Part shown: positions 11,182 through 25,400 of the stretch, one piece after another | Position numbering within the stretch: the stretch's first letter is position 1 | Layout of the letters: every line of letters begins with the position of its first letter | NCBI GenBank assembly: GCA_900617975.1 | Contig: UZAE01012023.1 | Span: 1-64,000 of the forward strand | DNA length: 64,000 nucleotides | Reading direction: 5' to 3' | DNA from: Rodentolepis nana | Lineage: Eukaryota > Platyhelminthes > Cestoda > Cyclophyllidea > Hymenolepididae | The notes under the pieces: generated by a model | The model's input: the letters and a program-made list of their open reading frames with translations, nothing else | Told to the model about the DNA's origin: nothing | Databases searched by the model: none | Position numbers and translations under genes: made by a program

Positions 11182-14100
11182 AGTACTATGCCAATGTAAC
11201 ATAGACTACCTTTTTATGCAAGTGATGGATACAATATCTTAGTTAACTATGAATTGAAGAAAATCCACACTTCACATTGTCCTTTTTCACTGAATATGAA
11301 AACAGAGTGGCTTTGTTGTGGATTGACTGACAGAATTGTCAAATAATTATAGGGCGGTGGGGAGTAGCGGGGGGGGGGGGTTCTACTCAAGAACACACGT
11401 GAGAATCCATTAACTGCCAAACAAACGCCCATATAATGCAGCTTATTCAAATTATTCAAAAATTCTTTTAAGGCAGATATGACACGTTAAATTCTGTTCT
11501 AAGGAAACACTCAGAGAAATCTGATTTTAAATTATCATTGTGGAATTTCTTTGAGTACTCATGCAAACGATTTTTGGCCATGTTTACCTTAATGTATCAC
11601 AACTTTATTGACGCACGCACTAATTTCGCAGTTCTATAACATAGCAAGAGGGATATGGTGATGGTTTTTTTCCAATGAAGCTTTCACGCAGTTATTTGTC
11701 TTCTTGAATGAATTCAATTTCCTAGACCGCCATATTGTCTCTTTTAATTGTTCTTTCTCAGGTAAAGTAGATGTTTGTAAATTAGAATACTTCAACATTT
11801 AACATTTTCACTATTTATGCCAGTGATTTGTCCAGGATGTGTGCCAAAAATAGCAACAAAATCATTCGAAGTCAACCTTATTTACTAAATAATTAACTTT
11901 TACGGCCATCATCTTATTTTCTAAGGCACCTATCTACACTTCCCCGCATATGTTGAAATGTATAGTTTGTTTTCGTGTTTTGAAATTACGTTTAAATGCA
12001 TCACATATGATCATGTACTTACTCACTCTAAGATTTGTGAATGAACATGGAAGTCAGTTGAGAAAATGTGAAACCAATAACTTATCGCAAAAAGATCCTT
12101 TTATTTCATACAATATTTGAGCAAATTTTTACCCCTCGGATGATCATGCTGCACCAATAATAAATAAATAATATTTTTAAAAGCTATTTAGAAAACTGTT
12201 TTCTGGCGCTTTTATTGTTGAGAAAGTGCAATCACTTCCCATTACGATAGTCAGGCTTAACAAATATACTCACTCGATGTCCGCCAATCTCGAATTTTCC
12301 GCTTTTAGTTTTGTATTTTTATCAGAAAAATTATCCTATTGAATAATTTCGAAATTTACTATTATTTAAATGAAATTCATAAGAGTTATTTGCGGTACTA
12401 ACTAATTTCTTCCATTAATAATCCCATTTGCCTTCCTATTTGCAATCTTTTATCACCCGCAAATTACTTTGATGCCGAAACTAGGATTAATCATCTACTG
12501 CTGCCAACTATAGTGACTATTCGAGTCGTGCGAATATCCACCGGGGTCTAGGTTGAGATTCGATTACATCTTAAAATTTACTTATATAAACTGGATTTCT
12601 GAAATTGATTGATTCTCGTATATTTTTCCATCGGAATTCCTTTTTTTAACCAAACCCAAGACCAAAACTCAATAATTTTGTGAAAGACTGTGATAATCAT
12701 CAATTTAACTAAATAATTTGAACTTTGATTTAATCTAATTGTATATAAGAATTCCGTACGTAACTCCTTCGGCAATCATCAGTAAAAAATGCTTCACGAT
12801 ATTCAAATGCATTTCTCAGAAGGCTCTTTACTTGTTCGGCGTGGGAGCCTCTCATCGGAAAGTTAGTTGAATAGGTTTTGACATGTTCCAAAGCGTGTGA
12901 GCCGACAATTCACCAGTGTTGCCATTTTCCTTGCAGGACTTTCACACACTTTACACACATACTGTGCAATAATCAATAAGTGCTTATCAGAAATCATTGC
13001 ATTCGAATTCTTGGAGAGTTTCTTGATCTTTCTTGTGGATTTGAAAAATTAAGTAATTAATTTCTGCAACAAAAAAATCTTTGTATAAACATTCCCACTC
13101 ATAGTAGAATACGATATAGGTAATATTAAAAACTCATCTCAGATCACCATCACCCAATGTTGATTCAATGTACTTATCTGCTGTCGTTATCTGCTGTTCT
13201 TATTACGCCTCAATTACTATACTCGAGGAGCGATAAAAATTTAATTGTTTTGATCGCACAATCTCAATTGAGCACGATAGAGGTATACAAGTTAAGTGAT
13301 TGGGATTGATTAAAAATAAATATTGAAATCAGGCTGTTCAGAGTCTTATTTTATTTTCCTTGATGATTCATTTTTGTCTATATGCTATAACCCGCAATTT
13401 TCGAAACCTAATTTTCATTATTTGCTCCAAGGTTGTCGGTAAAAGCTTAGGTTTATGTCATGCAGAAATTTCTGATCCATTGCTTCAATCATATTGTTAT
13501 GCAATTTCGCAACTATGAAGGGATGAAATTAATAAAGGTAGTTAGAGTGCAATTTGTCTGTTTTATCCATGACAAGCTCGTCAAACGACAGACTTTAGCA
13601 GTGCCTTGATTGATTTTCATAATACCGATTGAGGATACTTTGTTTTGTGTTCCCTTTTCTTAAAGTCAAGTTCTCCTTTAATTTATACAACACGATGCTC
13701 TACCATGCCAGATGCCGATTAGGCATTGGCATTGATTAATTCATCTCGTAATTGAGCACGAACTTGCATATTCCTCTAGAATTCATTTATAATTCTTGCG
13801 TTTTGTGCCAAATGCTTACACTAACTATGAAGATATAATTTTTTAAATTACTTGTTTTTAAATAGAAATCATTGTGTGCCGAAATTTCTGCACTCGAATT
13901 AACTGTTTCAACTTCCATGGAGCTTCCTTCTCGTTCCATTAAAAAAACGGGAATATTGTCAAACAAGATTATAACATTAATTTTTATTAAGAACACTGTT
14001 AAAGGCTTTCTTTATTCTGTTATTTTATCCTTATTTTCTCTTTACTTTGAAACAAGGGTTCAAATATATTTGTGCTTCCTCCTTCTTTAATAATTTTCTC

Positions 14101-14187
14101 ACACCTAAGTGCGTTCCAATTCAACCAGTGGAATCAGCGTATTCACAATTTAAAATTATTACGAGGAATCACCATGATATTCTCAAA
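11182..14187. other. AT-rich non-coding region
   Basis: No supportable gene. A run of about ten G is present near 11370-11380. The short open frames here lack codon structure, splice context and recognisable motifs. Confidence 0.5.
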
Positions 14188-14199
14188 ACATTAATAAAT

Positions 14200-14509
14200 T
14201 TATTTATTTATATCAAATAGCAGGCATTTTGATGGCTATCATTAGCACTTTAGTTGACTTCAGGCTTCACAAAGGGGAAGGAACATCAAAGTGAAAAATA
14301 GTCGAGAGGGGAGGAGGAATAGAAGAGTTTCAAAGACGAAGATTGAAAATTTAGAAAAAATGTGATGTAGTGCTGTGGAAGTGGTCGAATATGTCATACA
14401 GTGGGGTCATGGCAGTTTGAAGTCAACTGCCGATTAATAGACTTTTTTGCCGTGTGAGTATACGTTGCCCAGGGTGCACCACGTGGAGATAAGTCTATCG
14501 TACACCCCC
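14200..14509 (-). repeat. Family S retroposon, copy S2, full length
   Basis: Head at 14509-14505 (five G on the minus strand) and tail at 14200 (ATAAATAAAT type). It is flanked by a perfect 12-bp target-site duplication, ACATTAATAAAT, at 14188-14199 and 14510-14521. It has the standard layout: ribozyme head, TCGA-containing middle, a CT-rich stretch on the minus strand, then the conserved 3' segment TCAACTAAAG(T/G)GCTAATG before the tail. No protein is encoded. Confidence 0.9.
14437..14508 (-). ncRNA. HDV-like ribozyme at the 5' end of S2
   Basis: P1 GGGGUGU/GCACCCU is perfect with the G1-U wobble. P2 AUAGACUU/AAGUCUAU is perfect. P3 is AUC/GGU around UCCACGU. GGGCAAC follows P1. P4 has one mismatch (CGUAU/ACACG). 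J4/2 GGCAAA keeps the catalytic C. One extra G precedes the predicted cleavage site. Confidence 0.83.
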
Positions 14510-14521
14510 ACATTAATAAAT

Positions 14522-17500
14522 AACATTGCTACATCTCAGTACTTGACATTGGAAATGCAGTTTTTACTCTATGCTGAGCCTTCCTTGCTGACGTGGCACC
14601 AACCTATAGTGCTGTGGATCTAAATGAGTCACTAAACATTTACTCATTAATGAGTTATGCTATAAAATTTATTGCGCTTTATATCTGAGTTATCCAGTGG
14701 CAAGAACGGAAGAAAAATAACAAAATTTTGATTTACTCTCAAGGCAAATTATCCTCCCCTAATTTGATAGTAGTAGGAACTAGGAGCATATCCCACTGCA
14801 CTAGGTATCCCCGAAATATAAGCGATTTAGAGTTTTTTCCAATTTACTTGAGATTTTAATAGCACCCAATCCTACTGGTCCCTTTGTTCAAAAATATTTT
14901 AACTATCTTCAAAATCGCATCTATTTAATGAGTCCATTATGTGATGATTACATCAAATTCCATAATATAAGAACGATGAAGCAATAGTTGAAAATTGAGG
15001 GCCTTGAAAAAAACTATCTTGATTTTGTCTTCTGAAAATCAATATTTAATGCACGGAAAAGGAAAGATCAGTTTCAAGAACAAGAGAAATACTCTGTCTC
15101 TCTCCCTCTCTCTTGAATTCCTTTTTGAATGGCATTCTCATTTTAGAACTGATTCCAATGAGTCAGTCAGTATTAAATTGGTCTTTTATTCTTTTTCGTC
15201 TAATCTTAAATTGTAGTCCCCCCGTTTTTTTTCGTTATCGTTCCATTTATGGCAACTTTATTTTCCCTCAGAACAAATCAGGCACTCACCAATCATTCAA
15301 GGCTTTATCATCAGCCAGAATCCGGGTCGGCTTCTGAGCTCCTTGCTGTGGGTGAGACATTGATGTCACAATCATTCGTTTTTTAGTTGCCATATCTACA
15401 CGCCATTCATTTGCACTAACAACCGTTTCAATTTTGAGTTGATTATCATTGTGGCTGGGCGATAACACTTATACGAAATTTAACTTTCCTGCATTTATTT
15501 TGACCTTGAATTTGAGTTCCTTTCATTTTTATTGGGTTGCCACTTGAATTTTCCTACCACTACCATTCTCACACTTTACTGTTAACCGAAGGCACAATAG
15601 TCATCATATGCTAACCGAATATTTATCTTAATTGAGCTCTTACAATTGAAACCACTCCAATTCCACCCATTATCAAAAATCAAGTAAATTATTGAAATCA
15701 AATTGCTTTATGCAGAAGAGCCTCGACTTTGAAGCAATTAAATGATGATTGGTCGAGAGCTGACGATACCTGATTGATTACACTTTACAGGAAGTAAATT
15801 AATTAGTATCATTGTAATAACCCTATAAAAGTACATAAATTAATGACTATAATATTATAAATTTAATTTTTCCTAAAAAAACCATTTTTAAAATCGTTTT
15901 TTGCACTAAAATTAGGAAGATTCGAGAAAAATTGAGTGACTTGTATGAGCAACACATTTCCTACTGATGTTTACAGCATTTCAATAAAATTTGACTGTAA
16001 AAATGGGAATTAACCCCAACTAGTTAATTTTTAAATAAAAGCGATAAAATCGACCAATTGTTATGAAGTTTTTAATTTCAACAATAAATACTCAGCGTTT
16101 GGAAATCTGGAAAAAAATGAGGCACTTTGGGATAATCGAGTCATCCGAATTTTTATTGAAGAGTATAGGAAAGCTCTATTAAAGAAAATTTGGCATTGAC
16201 AAGTAGTGCTATCATATTTTTAGATCATTTAAAAATTAAATTACCAGGCACAGAAGTATGCCTGTCATAAGCCTTTATAAAGTTAATTAATTGTGTTTCG
16301 TTACAAACCTTCTTTTCTCAACTAGAATCCCGCGTTATTAAAATGGTAAATAACAATTTGAAAAACTTATTAAACCAAATCATCTTTAATAAATACATCC
16401 TTTTTTAAATCCATCTTCGCACAGTTAATAACTGATAACTACTTGATTTACAACCATGTTTCAAAATTATCACCATTATGATTAAACATTAAAGATGTGT
16501 AAGTTATTTTATTCAAAATGAGTTTGCAATTAGCATTTTATTAATTTGTAGCCTTTAAACGGTTCAAGAACGAAATCAAATTCCACTACTGAACCATAAT
16601 GACCACCTTTACAACCACTCGCTGTGCAGAATCGTCCAATTCTTTCTCCTAATCGTCAGTACGAAAGCCCTTCTTCTATTTTCATACTGTAATTATTCTT
16701 ATCTAAATCCAACTACTTGTATGCTTATCAATTAGCCTCATATTATTTCACTTCATTTTAGCCCTTCTTTGCACTTTCTCGAATTTTCCATTAGCATTCA
16801 TAGTCTGTGATAGAAATAATCACTGAAGTTTGAATTGATTCAAAATCAGTAATGGCAAATTTCGATAAAATTGTACTTAAATTTGTTTAAAACACTCATT
16901 TTATAAATTGAACGACTAAAATCACTTTATTAATTTATTTAAAAGTGGGCGTAATTGCATTAAACATAACTTTGCAAGCATCAAATTATCAATCTTAAGG
17001 CTCTATATGTATATTAAATATTAACTTTATATCTCCAAACGGGTTCTGAAAATTGGAATTTATGGAAAAATCGATTAATGCTTCCCTCGATCTTTACTAA
17101 ACATTTATCCAATACATTTTAAGTTGTCGATTTTTGCCCAGCTGTGATAAGAGGAGTCAACTTCGTCTAGATTCTACCCAAGGTAAAGGAAAATTAGAGG
17201 TCATAAAAATTTTTAATTCGAATAACAATATTGTTGTCTTCTTACTGGAGATTTATTATAATTATTATTACTTGAGAAAATTATTCTATGCAAATGTCAT
17301 GTTTTACCGAACTTCACGTATTACAAAGTCACTGGTTTCATACTAATTTGTAAAAATGTTCTTATTTAATACGAATCAAGCCTTTTAGGCTACTGCTATT
17401 GTGAATTATTACACTTTCTACTTAGCCATGCATGTTTCCATTTGATAATTCAATTCCTACGTCTAATTTGGACTATGTTGTGTCGATAACTTTACTTCAA

Positions 17501-18267
17501 ACTCCCTTAAATCGACAGTCATCAGGACAATTAACATCAGTCGTTTACTGTTCTCGCTAAATTGTACTCTCAACTTATTCTAAAAGATATTTATTATACA
17601 GGTGTTGGTTAAAGTGGGTGAATTTCATTAACTCTATGTTCCTGATAATGGCAGAGCAGTTAGCCAGAGTTAATACCGACACGAAACGGCATTTTCTTTG
17701 CTACACTCAATAGCGTTGAAAATGTTAAAGGAATTCTATAATTGGCCTGAAAAACGCATCGCTAAATACCAATTCCACAACTTCATTAATGGAATTCAGA
17801 AGGCTTCGATTTGTTAAGTTGGCTTTTAACATCATTCATTACAAGTTAAGTACTTATTCTTTAATGTGATTTCAACTGGTGGTTATTTAATTCATCAGCA
17901 GTCTGTTCTTGCCAGTTGTCTGCCATGTTGCTTTAAAAAAGTGATTTTCTAAAAACGACATCATTTTTGTAGGTATCTTAAAGTTTTGTTCTTCGGTGAG
18001 TCATTTTAAATTTTGACTTAAAAGATTAAGCATCTGCTCAAAGTCAAAGGTGAACAATTTCGAAATTGTTTAGTCGTTCTATATCATCAATTGGGACAAG
18101 CAGCCAAATTTTTTCTGTGTTTTCAATAATGGGAACTTGAGGTTCAGTAGCTTACACCATTCAGTTTGCTTTGCTAATATTGGCATTCTTATAGTTTTGT
18201 ACGAGTCGAGTAAATATTTCTACCAATATTTTGATGACTGTTTCAACATATTATTATTCATGAGGCC
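14522..18267. other. AT-rich non-coding region
   Basis: No gene can be supported. A CT-rich microsatellite-like stretch lies at 15091-15113. Frames of 60 to 74 codons near 15000-15470 overlap one another on both strands and look like chance. Confidence 0.5.
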
Positions 18268-18620
18268 TTAAGCCGATCGCTACACAAATAGGCGTTGACT
18301 TATCATCAGTATTCTCTGTGGCAAGATTCAATAGTATGAGAAGGGTGCCGGAATTAGTGGAATTCGTTTATTTGGGCTGTGTGTGACATTGAAGCAGAGC
18401 TTCGTCATTAAATATGATTTAGCCACGCTGACCATGCCCTGGCGATTGATTATTGGTTGATTGAGAGGTCTCTGTGCTCATGACCACACCTGCTCCCTAC
18501 TGCGATCAACAGTACGACCGTCTTTGATAGCTACGGGATCAGCAGCACGCCGCCCTTTCCAGAAATTCCTAGGTTCGGCCATGCTAGTTTAGTGTTCTCC
18601 ACAAGTTTGGCTTAGAGCGA
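18268..18620 (+). repeat. Older LTR-like repeat (family L-old), copy 1
   Basis: A GC-richer block starts TTAAGCCGATCGCTACAC and ends near TTCTCCACAAGTTTGGC. It aligns by eye with 19142-19480 and with the reverse complement of 56036-56330. The shared blocks are CTCTGTGGCAAGAT, a GTTTATTTGGG segment, GATTGGTTG/GATTGGTGG, and ACCACACCT. Its left part also resembles the younger family at 31068, 33549 and 36547. No coding sequence is visible. Confidence 0.55.
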
Positions 18621-18880
18621 AGTGCATTTAAAACTAAATGATACAAGCATTGGATAAACGAATAGTCTCCGGAATGTTACTTAACTAATAATTGATGTAG
18701 AGTTTACTTATAAGAACTGAATTTATGATGATTATTAAGTGCGCGCAGGATAGCATGAGCCAATTTAATTATAGTACTTTAGGTAAAACAATTAAAACTA
18801 ATAAATACATAAATCATTTTCACATTGGAGTCTTGATTAATTTTAACAGAAAAAATATGTACAGGTATATAATCGAGGGT

Positions 18881-18900
18881 GGGGGGGGGGGGGGGGGGGG
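18881..18900 (+). repeat. Homopolymer of 20 G
   Basis: Twenty consecutive G, preceded by GAGGGT and followed by CTAGC. This tract could form a G-quadruplex and is prone to sequencing-length error. Confidence 0.95.
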
Positions 18901-19141
18901 CTAGCTGTGTTATACTATTTTTTCGAATAAATTTAAGCCCGGATAACTAAAGCGTAATCCACTATAATTTTGATAAAATAATCATTAATGAGCGTATTAT
19001 TTTAGTGAAATCGAAAGAGACTGAACGAAAATTTTTATCCGCTATCATAGTATTAATTACTAATGTTTGATATCCAGTTTATTGCATGTTAAATTTATGA
19101 GTTTAAAATGAAAAGTTGCGATAAAATTTTTGAGAGCTATT

Positions 19142-19480
19142 TGTAGCTTATTGTTACACTAGTAAGCATTGATATATGCTCAGTAATCTCTATAGCAAGA
19201 TATCCTAGTTTGTAAGGCTCCTAAGATTAGCTATAAGGGAAAGAGATGTGTGGAGTGGAACATGTTTATTTGGGGTGTGGTTTGACACAGACCCTAGCCG
19301 TTAAATTACAATGAAGGGTTTGTCAAACGATGCAGGGGCTAGTGATTGGTGGGTGTCTGTGAGTGCGCTACACCCACGACCACACCTCTCTATGAGACAA
19401 GTAGCATGAGATTTCTTTGTTCAACCACGACAGTGTTGTGCACTCCATAGGCTAAACTTGAGCTGAAAATGAGCACCCAT
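19142..19480 (+). repeat. Older LTR-like repeat (family L-old), copy 2
   Basis: Starts TGTAGCTTATTGTTACACTAG-like, matching the TGTAGCGGATTGCTACGC start of the younger family. It contains an AGCTATAAGGGAAAG segment where the younger family has a TATA-like motif. It continues through GTGGTTTGACAC and ACCACACCTCTC to TTGTGCACTCCATAGG. The right end is set by similarity to 56036-56330 read in reverse and is not exact. Confidence 0.6.
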
Positions 19481-22400
19481 CAAATTTCATTTCAAGGGAA
19501 CTCCAGGCTATTCAACATACTTAACAATTATACTCCACCTCAAGTTGTTTTTAAATTAAATATTTGGCAAATAGAGTTAGAAAATTGAAAAAATCAGGAT
19601 AAAATCTACCTATTTACTTAAGGGAATTTGAAAAGAGAAATGTTGTGTCTGGCGTGAGTAAAATATAAAATCGTAGTTCCAGGATGTCCAGTTCTAAAAT
19701 ACTTGTCATTTTAGGATTTTTCCATTAATAAGCTACTAAATTAAATTTTAATAAAAACGGAAAGGTCGAAATACTAATAAAACTTCAAATTCTCATATAT
19801 AATTCAGTTTTAAAATTCAAAAAATCGTGGAATCGTGATTAGGTCTGATTAAGAAATGAAAAAAAATCATTACACCTGTCAAAAACTTGAATGGTTTCAT
19901 ACTCAACAAATTTATGTGGATATTAAGTACTTAAATGGTCATTAGTAATATTGGCAATAAGGCAAGGAGCAAAGGTCGTGAAGAAAGAGTTGGTATCACG
20001 GATGATCACGAAAGATAAAAAAACCAATTTTAAGTGGACCTTAATTAGACGTACTAATTTTACTGAGTCAATCGGCAATTGATGAAAGTCTTTACGGAAA
20101 TTATCATCCGCAAAAAATTTCTTAAAGAAAGCGTTTGGGTATTTTCTTCAAGTAAATTAAACGCAACCTGACATTTGCGTGTTAATCTACACAGTAAATA
20201 TTTACGCCAACAGGAGAGCCATTGCATACCACTCTCTTCAAAAGTACGTTAACCTGGAAAACGCGGATCCAATTTTCGGGATCTGGTCGCAATGAAGAAC
20301 CGTCAGCAAACTGTGTGCTTATAAATAATCACCCACAGTGGCATATTTTTGATTTTATTAACAAGATATCACTCATTCAACCACAAACAGATTAATAACA
20401 GCAACAATAAATGTATCATGGAAATGTCAGCGCTTTCCAAAAAAGCAAACACACTTGCCTCTGTTATATAGTGAATGTTTACAGTGTTCTCTTTCGCAAA
20501 TGATTTTAAATAATACAGTCTTATTGTAAACTAAGTAGACCTCTTCAATGTGCCTCGTCTTAAGAATACGTTTCAATAAACGCTCCACTGACCCTTCAAT
20601 ATCCGTTTATTCCTAAACACAAATTCACTCAACTTTAAGAGGTAAAAATGTGCCTATACTGAAAAAAAGTTATCCAAAAGTATAAATGATTTGCCACTTT
20701 TCATTGCATGTAAAAGTTAATAAAAAGATTATCAAAATAAAATTTTATTACACCAAATAAATTAGGATTTAGAGTGAAAATAACCTTCGTTAGAGAGACA
20801 TTAAGGAAGAAAATCAAGACAAAGGAAGACATCATTTAATTTGAAATTGATACTTCTTATTAATGATAAGTTTCGAATTTGCAGAAACCTATCCATTTAT
20901 ACATGTTCACCTTCAGTGTCATAAATTTAAGCAATATATTCTAATTAAATTAAATCTAAAGCATTGAGCATTATTTAATGACGAAATTGCATTTTTCAAC
21001 AATGTTTTAAGTCTGCTGCCTAAAGAATATAAAATTACAGGTGGGTTGCTTATTAAGAAATGCCGGGGGGGTTGAAAATAGTTGGTTATATTTATAAAAT
21101 TTTGCACATATTCCTTGAGGTGTAAATAGAGGACAAACTGAGAAATCAAAAGCAGAAATTCTATAAGCTTGTTATCATTAAGCAAAACCGCGAGGTAAAA
21201 AATTTGAAGCCGAAACTGCTAAAATTGAACATCGGCATAACACCAAATACCTCAGCAATTATACTAGCAGATGTCTAAAATTTTAATTAAAAAATGGCAG
21301 TTTCCATTATTGCTGTCAAATTTTCGCCAATAAGTTTACATATGGTCAGTTGGAATGATATTTAAATAACTTTTATTTAAATATTTAAAATTCATTGTTT
21401 TTCCACGTTGGCAGTTACTACAATAACGAGAACTAAATCAAAAAGAGATTTCAAAAAGATTATCTTAGGCAAGTTTCCATAGACTTTCATTCGGTAATTA
21501 AATCCTAAGCGCCAAAAGGGCGAAGTTCATAGATTAATCTTGCTCATTTCTAAATTTATGAATACTCCTTGAAAAAAACTAGAACGCTTGAACTTACACC
21601 AAAGCGATCAAAATACTTGGATAGAAAATTATTTTTCATGGCAGATGTAGGTCCAAAGATCTCATGGCACGTCACTTAAATATGAATATCACTTATTTAT
21701 TTCCCAGGTAAATGTAAGTCATAAGTTAAGTCACCGGGCCCATTGCCATTGACAAAATGAATTGTCGCCAATCGGGTACTTGCCGACTTGCAGATTTGGA
21801 CTCAGTGTGAACTAATGAGAAGCCAGCGTCCCCATTTTGGTAAGATGATTGTTTTCTCTCAATCCAAACCTTAATGAAACCTACGTACTTCGTTTACGCT
21901 AATACCACACTTCCTAGAGAAACTAATTTATTCCTCTAAAATATTGCACTACATAGGAGCATGCACTGAAAAGCAAGTTAGTTTATTATTTTGCGTATAT
22001 GTAGTCATTTTATTTGATAATTAAGTGTGCATATCTGATGCAGAATCATTACTTTAAAAGTACACATCCTTACTTAGAAAACACAAGTCAAATGGAACAA
22101 GACATGATGATTGAGAAAGCACTTCAAATGTTTAACCAAAGGCATTCCAATCTTGGTATTTAGGTTTCCAGTAGAGAGCCGACTGGCTTTAAAGACGTCA
22201 AAATAGCGGATATGAGGAATCTGTCAGTTGACAACTTTGTGTGTTTTTATTAGTTCCAATTAAACTGAAATTTAATCGTTCTTTAGGCAATGTTTTAATA
22301 ACTTGATTTAGGGGACTTGAGTATAGCCCTTATTACGCACTCAGTTGCACTCAAATGATTCGATACTTATGCCGACATAGTGTGCATAAAAGCGTGTGTC

Positions 22401-25400
22401 CTAATATATTTCATGAAGTACTTAAGTGTAAGTAATGATGTTGTTTTGGCACTGCTCGCCTCTAGATGCGTGATTTGGAAATTTTATTAAAGCAGACTAA
22501 GAAAAGTAGGTGTTTGCAAGGCATGATTTCAAGGAAATAGATAAAAAAATTTTAATCATTGTCAACTCCTGTGAAACGAAATCGTCTCTATCCGTTGCCC
22601 TGGTGTAACTAAATAGTCCAAAAGGTAATGGATGAACCCCTTAAAGAGAAGCTTCCTTCTAAGCGAAATTTTTCCCTATGATGATTATTAAGGTAATATA
22701 AACGGATTTATGAACTTTTTCACTATGGGGTCTCCTTTTCATCGTAATCGGCCAAAATTCTTCGCATATTTTAAGTTCGAACGAACACATTAAAAAGGGC
22801 CAATGGAGACCAATTTCTATTCTAACGTGGTCGTGTCGAAAACGCTGAAAACAAGTATATGTTGACAAATACTAGGTTCATGAGAAGTTGTGGGGCTAAT
22901 CTTACAAGTGTGCAGCCTAAGTTAACTGAATTTTTATCGATGCTAATAATAGTTCCTTCGGTGTTTTGGCTCTTTTCTTGCAACATACATTTAACTTAAT
23001 TATTCCCCTATATTGAGTAAAGTTTAAAAACGGGAAACCAGTAAAGAGCATATTCGTTATCTGGCGAGGCCATAAATCAAAATTTGAATTACAAAAATGT
23101 GATATATTTCACAAAAGGGTTCGCATATACGCAAGAAAAAGGCGTATAATATACTGAAAAATCCTTTGATAACCACCTTTTAACAAACGAGCCAATCGAT
23201 TATTTAAAATGTCAATAACAAATTGGCGTTCAATGATGTAGCATCATCTTAATTCCACCACCCAGATTTCTATACATTTGTCAAAAGGACATTTACGTTG
23301 AAAAACACCACCAAGTGATTTCAACAATGCTTTTACGCCTTTTCAATGACTCTAAAATGTCTTTTTTTAAGAGCATAATAAGCAGAATTGAGTGAGACTA
23401 AAATGAGAGTAAAGTGAGCATAACTAAACTGACTGTAGCACATTCACTAATCGACAAAAAGGAATTGTATGCTATTAAAATGAACAATGTTGGGAAGGTT
23501 CAGTTACACGATTCAAATATGTTATTAATTACGTGTCCCGGGGGGGAGGAGGGGGAGACTATCGATTGTTCAAATGTAGATGCGTACTCTATTCTGACTA
23601 CTTCTGACACATTTGAATCGACGCTTCCTGTCTTTAAGGCCAAATCGCTTAACGCAGCAAGATTATGCAACCTCGATGCCAAGTAGTTAAATAATTTTAT
23701 GCAACTTAATAAAATTTACTAAATTGTTTCACAAATTATCTTGAACATTGAGTACTCATTGTTCATTTGGTACTTGAAGAGCATATTACCAGTTTTTTCC
23801 ACACAGGTGTAAAATTTTTATTATGTAATGTAAAGTAAAAAGGTAATTTAATGAAATTAAAATTTCAATAAATGTATTAATCGAGATGCGGTTGTAATCA
23901 TTAATAAATAATTAAGACTAAAAAAGTGGTATTGCACTATTAAAATACCTTAATTTATTAAATTTTATCGTTAATTATTGCAAAGAGTTTAATTAGGAGT
24001 CTTTTTTAAAGAGAATGAATTTTTGAATTTTAGATAATAGAATCTTTTACTAAATAGTCCAAATTTATCCACAACGCTGCTAATTCATTGGCAAAATCTT
24101 GTCTGAAAACTCATTCGACGGTTCAAACACAATTTCTTTCATTAATAACTTTAGTGATACAAAATTGCTACTTATTTTACTACAGAATAACTATTTGAAT
24201 TTAGGATCTTGAAATGAATCAATGGATCAAAAAGATTTAGAAAGAGTCGTCATGGCACCAAGGAGTTCTGTTGCATTTGATTTTTACCAATATTTGCCTG
24301 ACGAATAGTTCACGTTTCTGAAACTTGAACGCCATGGTACGTCTCCTAGACTGCAAGAAATGCATGTCTGTCACTCTTTCTGTGCTTAAAAATCAGGAAT
24401 GCTCGGCCTAGATGCTTCATTGTGTGCTTTAGCTGAGAATAGTTGAGGAGACAACATTAGCTTATATGAAATTCATTAGCTTACTGTTTAACAGTAGTTA
24501 AGTGACATTTGAAAGGTCAAATCTGGTAAGTTGGGGAAGTTTCATGTGCAATATCCACCCTTAGTGTTTTCTCTTATCATAATAAATCGAGAATAGTATA
24601 ATCACTCAATTAAGTTAAGATCGAAGTTCTCAATTGGAATCATATTTTTCTGCAACTGATGTCCTTATTCCCTTCGCTCCGTTCTGACTGACAGGCTACA
24701 AAAGTACAGCCTTGATAAATGACCCAATAAGGCAGATATCATACCTAAAGAAACATCAAATAATATTTGCGAATATTTCGTGCCTTTAATACCATGGTAA
24801 GTGAATGCAAAATACCAATTATAAAGATACAAACAATTGATATAGATAAAATATTACTTTAATGGGACTTAGTAGGCAGAAAGGGGGAGCGGACTGCTAG
24901 TGGAAAGGAAAGAAGTTGGCAAATAAAAGGGAAGAACTCATGGCCCTTGTAAACTTGAAATGGGAATCGTCAAAGCCTGGTTACGCAAGATCTCTTCTTA
25001 GTATTTAAGGATATAATTGGTCGTTGGTTGAGTTTATTAAAAGTTAGTTGGTTTTCAGTTGGAAACATGGACGTAAAGCCATGGAAATAAATGAGTTTAA
25101 CAGAGGTACTATTATATTACAATTGTTGAGATCGCTGAGAGAGTTTTTATTTGCTTAGCAATGCGTGCATGGGGTTAAGATCTTTCTAATTGATAGCCAT
25201 TTATATAATCGGCAAGGAATCTAACTCAGACCATAAAAGTGGTCATTCATGGTCAACCAAAGAAAATTTAACAGGAAAGTATGTATGAATGCACAAAAGG
25301 GTCGTTTCATCAATAAGAACTGTAAATTTAGATATTGACGCTGAAAGACCCGAAAGAGATAGCTGTTGCCATATCAGTCTTACACCAACATTTCCAGAGT

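Noticed and set aside
14200..14300. Hammerhead-like core in the 3' part of family S (CTAATGATAACTATCAAAAC on the sense strand)
   Set aside because: The core needs CTGATGA and GAAA. Both are altered in all copies and no third stem closes, whereas the HDV-like fold at the other end fits in detail.
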